Shown: positions 1-4,621 of the stretch, piece after piece | Position numbering within the stretch: position 1 is the first letter of the stretch | Layout of the letters: each line of letters starts with the position of its first letter | Assembly (NCBI GenBank): GCA_016929775.1 | Contig: JAFGIE010000104.1 | Coordinates: 1 to 6,298, forward strand | Direction of reading: 5' to 3' | Source of the DNA: Anaerolineae bacterium | GTDB lineage: Bacteria > Chloroflexota > Anaerolineae > JAFGEY01 | DNA length: 6,298 nucleotides | Translations under genes and position numbers: made by a program | Notes under the pieces: model-generated | Seen by the model: the letters and a program-made list of their open reading frames with translations, nothing else | Databases searched by the model: none | What the model was told of the DNA's origin: nothing

Positions 1-14
1 CGTCGGTCCTTCAT
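1..14 (-). CDS. Probable start of a further gene, cut off by the left edge
   Basis: Only the first codons are visible (ATG AAG GAC CGA, reading M-K-D-R). The call rests on signals rather than on protein content. An AGGAGG Shine-Dalgarno site lies 6 nt before the ATG, and a plausible promoter lies further upstream, just after the GT2 stop codon. The product cannot be identified. A competing start is the ATG at 51, in another frame and also open to the edge (M-G-R-T-T-P-K-S-E-E), but its Shine-Dalgarno is poor, so the ATG at 14 is preferred. Confidence 0.5.
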
Positions 15-20
15 CTCCTG

Positions 21-26
21 CCTCCT
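21..26 (-). promoter_or_regulatory. Ribosome binding site AGGAGG for the left-edge gene
   Basis: The plus strand reads CCTCCT, which is AGGAGG on the coding strand, with 6 nt between it and the ATG at 14. It is one of the best Shine-Dalgarno matches in the window. It is the main reason to place a gene start here rather than at the ATG at 51. Confidence 0.5.
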
Positions 27-49
27 CACTCTTGGGGGTCGTTCTACCC

Positions 50-78
50 ATTATCCCACCATTTTCCCCAAAAGTGAA
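50..78 (-). promoter_or_regulatory. Candidate sigma70-type promoter for the left-edge gene
   Basis: On the minus strand TTCACT (73-78) is separated by 17 bp from GATAAT (50-55), matching the -35 and -10 consensus at 4 of 6 and 5 of 6 positions. The stretch is AT-richer than its surroundings and starts 16 bp beyond the GT2 stop codon. Transcription would begin near 43-44, leaving a leader of about 30 nt that contains the AGGAGG site. It is a consensus match only. Confidence 0.4.
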
Positions 79-93
79 GGACGCCCTCCGCGG

Positions 94-885
94 CTACGCC
101 CGCTCCACGCGCTGGCGCGCGCCCCGACCAAGCCGTGAGCGCAGAGAGAAGCGCAGGATGTCGCGGATGTACTTCCAGTACACCATCTTGGAGTAGCCGC
201 GCGTACGCGGATGCATCGTGATCGGGATCTCGATCGCGCGTGCGCCGTGCTCGAGCATGCGCACCAGGAACACGGGGACGGGGATGAAGGAGCGTTCCGC
301 CCACGGGACCGCGTCGGTCGGTACGCGCGCAAAGGTCTCGCGGGTCAGCGCACGGTACGACGTCGTGATCTCGGTCACCCCCCGCAGGCCGAGCATGATC
401 CGGATCACCTGGTTGGCGGCGACGCTGAGCAGGCGGCGGTGGACGGGCATGCGGTTGCCGCTGCCCGCCAGGAACCGCGACCCGACCACGAGGTCATAGC
501 CGCGCCCGATCTCGACCAGAAAGGCGGGGATGTCGGCGGGGTTGTGTTGAAAGTCGGCATCCATCTCGATCAGTACGTCCGCCTGCAGGTGCTCGATCGC
601 GTGCGTAAAGCCGCGCAGGAGCCCCAACCCGATCCCCCGTTCGTTCACGTCCAACACGTGGATCCGCCGGTTCTCTGCGACCAAGCGATCCATGATCTCG
701 AGCGTGCCGTCCGACGAGTGGCTGTCGGCGATCAGGACGTGCAGCTCGTAGCCCTCCACGTGCGCCTGCTCTGCCAGAACCGCAGACGCGATCGCCTCCA
801 CGTTCTCCCGCTCGTTGTAGGTCGGGATGACGACCACCACGCGGCGATCGCCCCTTGCCTCGTCTCCGGTCGCGCCTCGTCCCAT
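94..885 (-). CDS. GT2 glycosyltransferase, polyprenyl-phosphate mannose synthase-like
   Basis: This 263-residue protein resembles the dolichol/polyprenol-phosphate mannose synthases of family GT2. These transfer mannose (or another hexose) from a nucleotide sugar to a polyprenyl phosphate at the inner face of the membrane. Visible motifs are VVVVIPTYNERENV (16-29), the nucleotide-binding stretch ADSHSSDGT (53-61), the metal-binding DAD with QHNP (109-116), GSRFLAGSG (135-143), TTSYRALTRE (174-183) and RTRGYSKM (227-234), which matches the family's R-x-x-G-x-SK element. The second Asp of the usual DDxSxDGT motif is Ser55. There is no C-terminal membrane segment or GtrA domain, as in the short soluble class. 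The ATG is chosen because AGAGG (892-896) lies 6 nt upstream and the catalytic motif begins about 16 residues in. The gene follows the sulfatase by 58 bp and is probably co-transcribed. The sugar is unknown. Confidence 0.9.
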   Translation of the reverse strand: MGRGATGDEARGDRRVVVVIPTYNERENVEAIASAVLAEQAHVEGYELHVLIADSHSSDGTLEIMDRLVAENRRIHVLDVNERGIGLGLLRGFTHAIEHLQADVLIEMDADFQHNPADIPAFLVEIGRGYDLVVGSRFLAGSGNRMPVHRRLLSVAANQVIRIMLGLRGVTEITTSYRALTRETFARVPTDAVPWAERSFIPVPVFLVRMLEHGARAIEIPITMHPRTRGYSKMVYWKYIRDILRFSLRSRLGRGARQRVERA

Positions 886-891
886 GCTCCG

Positions 892-896
892 CCTCT
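892..896 (-). promoter_or_regulatory. Ribosome binding site for the GT2 gene
   Basis: AGAGG on the minus strand, 6 nt before the ATG at 885. It is a moderate Shine-Dalgarno that supports this start. The remaining bases between the sulfatase stop and this gene show no promoter or terminator, which fits read-through from the sulfatase. Confidence 0.45.
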
Positions 897-944
897 GCTG
901 CTGCTACGCATCTCCCGCGCCACGCGCTCTCCCGCGCGGCGCGC

Positions 945-2414
945 CTAAAACCGCATCGGCAGGGGAACCGTGTCCCCTGTGCGCGCCTGCCACGCCCGGA
1001 TCCGGTCCGCCAATGCCGCCATCCGCGGCGCCATGTCCGGACCCGCCCGGTTCACCAACTCCAGTGGGTCGTCGTGCAGGTAGTACAGCTCGTGCTCGCC
1101 GCGCGTGCTGCAGTTGAACTTCCAGCCGTCCGGCGTGATCACCGTGCGCACCGGATCGGTGATCGCGGACACGATATCGTCCATAGGCGCCAGATCGCGC
1201 ATCTCTTCCGGAACGGACACCTGACCGATCACGTCGCCCAGGCCATTGTTGTGCCCGTTCCACTCGATGAAGACGTCGTGCGGGGCGCGATCGGGCTGCC
1301 CGTCGATCGCCGGGCGCAGGCTCGCGCCCTGCAGACCATCCGGGATCGGCTGTCCCATCAGGTCGAGCAGGGTCGGCGCCAGGTCGATCTGGCTCACGGG
1401 CTGTGGCACGCGCACGGCGCTGCGCTGACCCGGCAGGCGCACCAGCAGCGGCACGCGGACCGCCTCCTCGAACGCGACACACTTGGCGATCAGCCGGTGG
1501 CTGCCCATCATGTCTCCGTGGTCGGACGTGTAGACGACGATCGTGTTCTCCTCCAGGCCACAGTCAGCCAGTGTATCCAGGATCGCGCCGACGTGCGTGT
1601 CGACCAGGCTGCACAGCCCCCAGTAGTTGGCGATCATGCGCCGCCAATCGGCCTCAGTCTGCAAGGGCAGACCGCTGTGCCCGCGCTGATAGTACGCGCG
1701 CTCGAACAGGCGCGCCTTCAACGGCTGTCGATCGGTCGGGCGCGCCTCAAAGTTGGGCGGGAGCGGGATCTGTGCGGGATCGTACTGGTCGTCGCGCGGG
1801 CCATAGAAGGGCATGTGCGGTTCCAAAAAGTTGACGTACAGCACAAAGGGCTCGTGCTGGTGCTCGCGGATGTAACGCGACGCCTCCTGCGCCAGGTACG
1901 CCGGCTTGCCCAGCGCCTCCGGCAGGCGCGCCGCCTCACCGCGACCAAAGGATGCGCCGTTCCGGGGCGTGCACCCCTGCGCGATCAGCCAGTGATGGTA
2001 GGTCGAGCGCTGGTCTCGATCGCGCCCCGCGCCATAGTAGGGCGCATAGCCATCCTCGATGCTCCGCCACTCCTCGAACCCGTGCTGCGCAAAGACCTCG
2101 TCGCCCAGGTGCCACTTGCCGTGGTAGGCGGTGGCATAGGCGCCCGGGGCGAGCATCTCGGGCAGGCAGGGCACGTCCGCCGGCAACGGGATATTGTTCT
2201 CGGTGCAGCCGTTCGTGTGCGGGTAGAGGCCCGTCAGGATGCTCGAGCGCGAGGGCGTGCACACCGACTGCGTGACGTACGCCCGCTCAAAGACCACGCT
2301 CTGCGCCGCCAACCGGTTGAGGGCTGGCGTCTCGATCGCGCGGTTGCCGTACGCCGCCATCGTATCGTAGCGCTGCTCGTCGGTAAAGATGAACAACAGG
2401 TTGGGCGACCTCAT
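945..2414 (-). CDS. Type I sulfatase (formylglycine-dependent, alkaline phosphatase superfamily)
   Basis: This 489-residue enzyme is predicted to hydrolyse sulfate esters, most likely on a sugar. It has the complete sulfatase signature: Cys52 in CTPSR (52-56), followed by SSILTGLYPHTNG (57-69). In this family the Cys is converted to formylglycine by a maturation enzyme, which is not encoded here. Other catalytic-site elements are Asp12 in FTDEQRYD (10-17), GKWHLG (99-104), NFLEPHMPF (195-203), the metal-binding SDHG (297-300) and Lys311 in the stretch after it. The C-terminal strand-rich region (about 380-475) and the length are normal for the family. The protein begins directly with the first beta strand and has no signal peptide, so it should act in the cytoplasm on imported or endogenous substrate. 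GGAGG (2424-2428) lies 9 nt before the ATG. The neighbouring galactosidase/agarase-like hydrolase suggests a sulfated oligosaccharide, but the subfamily cannot be fixed by eye. Confidence 0.95.
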   Translation of the reverse strand: MRSPNLLFIFTDEQRYDTMAAYGNRAIETPALNRLAAQSVVFERAYVTQSVCTPSRSSILTGLYPHTNGCTENNIPLPADVPCLPEMLAPGAYATAYHGKWHLGDEVFAQHGFEEWRSIEDGYAPYYGAGRDRDQRSTYHHWLIAQGCTPRNGASFGRGEAARLPEALGKPAYLAQEASRYIREHQHEPFVLYVNFLEPHMPFYGPRDDQYDPAQIPLPPNFEARPTDRQPLKARLFERAYYQRGHSGLPLQTEADWRRMIANYWGLCSLVDTHVGAILDTLADCGLEENTIVVYTSDHGDMMGSHRLIAKCVAFEEAVRVPLLVRLPGQRSAVRVPQPVSQIDLAPTLLDLMGQPIPDGLQGASLRPAIDGQPDRAPHDVFIEWNGHNNGLGDVIGQVSVPEEMRDLAPMDDIVSAITDPVRTVITPDGWKFNCSTRGEHELYYLHDDPLELVNRAGPDMAPRMAALADRIRAWQARTGDTVPLPMRF

Positions 2415-2423
2415 CCCTCACGT

Positions 2424-2428
2424 CCTCC
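2424..2428 (-). promoter_or_regulatory. Ribosome binding site for the sulfatase gene
   Basis: GGAGG on the minus strand lies 9 nt before the ATG at 2414 and fixes this start, which also places the first beta strand of the fold at residue 4. Five bases further upstream lies one arm of a 10-bp inverted repeat, which could affect access to the site. Confidence 0.55.
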
Positions 2429-2431
2429 CGG

Positions 2432-2535
2432 GGAAGGCGGGATCGTCGCACAGACGCCGGTCAGCGATCCCCGTGCGCACACCGCCTTTTCGTATGTGGC
2501 GAGATGCGCGGCGGCAGCCCCCGCGCCCGCCTTCC
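2432..2535 (-). repeat. 10-bp perfect inverted repeat spanning the sulfatase leader
   Basis: The arms are 2432-2441 (plus strand GGAAGGCGGG) and 2526-2535 (plus strand CCCGCCTTCC), with 84 nt between them. In the transcript the downstream arm lies just before the GGAGG ribosome site. The upstream arm lies at or near the predicted transcription start, so it may not be wholly transcribed. The arms are GC-rich and could also occur by chance. Confidence 0.4.
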
Positions 2536-2538
2536 GCC

Positions 2539-2567
2539 AGTATAGCACCCCTTCCGGTGAGCGGCAA
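2539..2567 (-). promoter_or_regulatory. Extended -10 sigma70-type promoter for the sulfatase-GT2 unit
   Basis: On the minus strand TTGCCG (2562-2567) is separated by exactly 17 bp from TATACT (2539-2544). The -35 element matches consensus at 4 of 6 positions and the -10 at 5 of 6. TGC immediately before TATACT forms an extended -10 element (TGn). Transcription should start near 2532, giving a leader of about 115-118 nt before the sulfatase ATG. The promoter lies in the 170-bp gap after the hydrolase stop codon. That gap holds no convincing intrinsic terminator (no stem followed by a T run) and no other gene. Confidence 0.6.
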
Positions 2568-2584
2568 CCCGCCCCCTGACTGCC

Positions 2585-4588
2585 TTACAGGAACAGCTTG
2601 GGGAGGTACTCGGGCGCGTCCGCATAGGGCGCCATCTCCCCAGCGGCGACCGGGTAGAGCCGCTCGTGCGTCGCCCGGGCTGCCTCGGCAAGCGGAGCGT
2701 AGGGCCGGTTGCACACGTCCAGGAAGCCGATGTTCCAGTTCTCGCCGTCGAATCGCCCCAGCGCCGACTCGTCGTAGAGCGTGAAATAGTGCACACCCAC
2801 GCACCACGGCTTGGCTGCCGCATCCTCGGTGTAAAAGCGGAACGCCTGCCCACGCGCCGCCTGATCGCGCACGTGGCCGATCCCGCTGGCGGGCAAGCCG
2901 GCGTCGAGCGCCCCGAAATGCCACTCGCCGACCAGGATCGGCATGTGGAGCATCTCGTGGATCGCGCTCATCTCGTCCGCCGGCACGCGATCGCGGTAGC
3001 AGTTCATGCTGAACACGTCAAAGTGGCGCATGCCGCCCGCAGCCCAGTCGGGCGGCACCGTGTAGTACCGCGCGCCGAGGTTGAGGTGGTAGGGATCGAC
3101 CGCCTTGCAGGCTTGGCTCAACCCTCCGAAAAGGCGCTCGACCATTCGTGCGCTGAAATCAGCCAGGTCGCGCTGCGCAGTCTCGTTGAGCGGCGCGTGC
3201 CACGCGCCCGCGCGCACGCCTGCCAGGGTGGCGCCGCCCCACGCCGCCGACAGCGCCGCCTCGGTCTCGTACCGATCGCGCAGGAACGCGGCAAGGGCCT
3301 CGCGGCTTGCGCACGCCGTGGTCGTGTAGAGCATGCCCGCCGCCGGCGTCTCGCGCGCAAAGCCCCACGTCGGTTCGTTCATCAAAAAGTAGCCGATCAG
3401 GGCTGGGTCGTCGGCAGTCTCGACAAGCTGCGCCGCGTAATCGGCCACATCGCGCTCGAACCCGGGATCGAACACGTCCGGGAAGTCACGGTACACCAGC
3501 GGCGTGCGCGCCCAGTTCAGCGCCAGCGGGCGCACGTACGGGTAGCCCGCCTGCCGCGCGATCTGCCACTCGGACCAGTTGGCGACCGTATTAAAGCCCA
3601 TGCCCCGCAGCTGCGCCAACGCGATCGTTGCCCAGTGCTCGTGCCACACCTCGGGCCCAAAGGCGCGGATCAGGTTCCCCGCCAAGTAGTTGATCGTCGG
3701 CGCCGCCCGGTCCCCGTACATCGCCCCGTAGGGCCCTGCGGGATCGGGCATCCAAGAGAGCGCCGCCTCGAGGCCCGTGTACGCCGCGTCGGTGTCCACG
3801 CGCACGCAGTCCATTCCCGCCGACCAAAAGGCATATCCGTCTGGATCGACCAGCCACCAGCGGCGCCCGTCGTGATGCGTGCGGTAAAAGCCCGTCGGCT
3901 CGAAGCGGCGCGCCGTCCACCCACCCCAGCGCGAGAACCGCGCGGGCCATCGCTGCGCCGGCGCGGCGGCGAGCTGCGCGCAAAGGCGCGCGGTGACCTC
4001 TTTGTGGCTGCGGCTCTTGGCGGGCCACTCGTGCAGCGTGCTCTGCCCCATGTCGTCGATCAGCGGGCCCGCGGGCAGAACCAGGTCCGCTAGCAGTGGC
4101 GGCGCCTCCGCGGTGGCGGTCAGCGCCGTCATGCACCAATGCACAGGCTGGTCGCTTTTGCGCAGGATCGTGACCGTCATGCGGTCGACCCGCGCCAGGT
4201 CGACGCGATCGCCGCTCACCATGGGCTTGAGCCAGGCGCCCTCGCGCTCATAGCGCCAGCGGTTCTGGTTGACCGCTTCCAGCGGCGCCCGGATCCGCGC
4301 CGAGCACTGGTTCAGCGCGGCGTAGAGCATGCCAAACTGCGGTCCCCCTTCTCCCTCTTGCAGGGCGAGCAGAAACACGGCAAGCCGGTTGCCGTCGACC
4401 AGCAGGTCGGCGCTCAGGTACGCCGCGCCGGCGAGCGCGCCGGCAGGAAAGCGGTACAGCAACCCATCGCCCACCTCGTGCGCCGTGTACCACGTGGCGC
4501 CAGAGATGGGCGCAGCATCCGCCCAGCGTTCCAGCCCGCCCAGCACGTCCACCGGGTCGAGCACGAGATCGGATTGTCGGTCGTTCAT
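2585..4588 (-). CDS. Clan GH-A glycoside hydrolase, GH50 agarase/GH42 galactosidase-like
   Basis: This 667-residue protein appears to be a retaining glycosidase with a (beta/alpha)8 barrel. Residues 1-200 are strand-rich and look like the N-terminal sandwich of GH50-type enzymes, ending in the linker motif DDMGQSTLHEWPAKSRS (178-194). The barrel opens with RWWLVDPDGYAFWSAGMD (243-260). The likely acid/base is Glu405 in FLMNEPTWGF (401-410) and the likely nucleophile is Glu555 in GEWHFGALDAG (554-564), a motif closely resembling GH50 agarases. The end of the barrel reads DGENWNIGFLDVCNRPY (614-630). There is no signal peptide, so it probably acts on short imported oligosaccharides. The start is taken at the ATG at 4588. 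A longer reading from a GTG at 4606 would put the AAGGAG ribosome site inside the coding region. It lies 33 bp after the membrane-protein gene. Substrate specificity (beta-galactoside, agaro-oligosaccharide or other) is not decided by the sequence. Confidence 0.85.
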   Translation of the reverse strand: MNDRQSDLVLDPVDVLGGLERWADAAPISGATWYTAHEVGDGLLYRFPAGALAGAAYLSADLLVDGNRLAVFLLALQEGEGGPQFGMLYAALNQCSARIRAPLEAVNQNRWRYEREGAWLKPMVSGDRVDLARVDRMTVTILRKSDQPVHWCMTALTATAEAPPLLADLVLPAGPLIDDMGQSTLHEWPAKSRSHKEVTARLCAQLAAAPAQRWPARFSRWGGWTARRFEPTGFYRTHHDGRRWWLVDPDGYAFWSAGMDCVRVDTDAAYTGLEAALSWMPDPAGPYGAMYGDRAAPTINYLAGNLIRAFGPEVWHEHWATIALAQLRGMGFNTVANWSEWQIARQAGYPYVRPLALNWARTPLVYRDFPDVFDPGFERDVADYAAQLVETADDPALIGYFLMNEPTWGFARETPAAGMLYTTTACASREALAAFLRDRYETEAALSAAWGGATLAGVRAGAWHAPLNETAQRDLADFSARMVERLFGGLSQACKAVDPYHLNLGARYYTVPPDWAAGGMRHFDVFSMNCYRDRVPADEMSAIHEMLHMPILVGEWHFGALDAGLPASGIGHVRDQAARGQAFRFYTEDAAAKPWCVGVHYFTLYDESALGRFDGENWNIGFLDVCNRPYAPLAEAARATHERLYPVAAGEMAPYADAPEYLPKLFL

Positions 4589-4595
4589 CGCACGT

Positions 4596-4601
4596 CTCCT
4601 T
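4596..4601 (-). promoter_or_regulatory. Ribosome binding site that sets the hydrolase start
   Basis: AAGGAG on the minus strand (within GGAAGGAGA) lies 7 nt before the ATG at 4588, which is optimal spacing. It argues against the upstream in-frame GTG at 4606, which would encode M-G-R-R-R-A before the true Met. Confidence 0.7.
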
Positions 4602-4621
4602 CCCACGGCGCATCGGTCGCT

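Noticed and set aside
2411..2482. A possible 23-codon leader peptide starting at a GTG and overlapping the sulfatase ATG (ATGA)
   Set aside because: The Shine-Dalgarno spacing is only about 2 nt, the start is GTG, and the encoded peptide has no regulatory codon run. The overlap can arise by chance.
855..2579. A plus-strand open frame of 574 codons opposite the sulfatase
   Set aside because: It is antisense to a gene with a full catalytic signature. Its translation is Arg/Gln/Val-rich with no recognisable motif, as expected for a GC-rich shadow frame.
2568..2584. A terminator after the hydrolase stop codon
   Set aside because: No stem followed by a T-rich tract is present on the minus strand, so only a weak or factor-dependent end could exist here.
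2666..4093. A plus-strand open frame of 475 codons opposite the hydrolase
   Set aside because: Its composition is low in complexity and Arg/Val-rich, and the opposite strand encodes a conserved clan GH-A enzyme. It is a codon-bias artefact.
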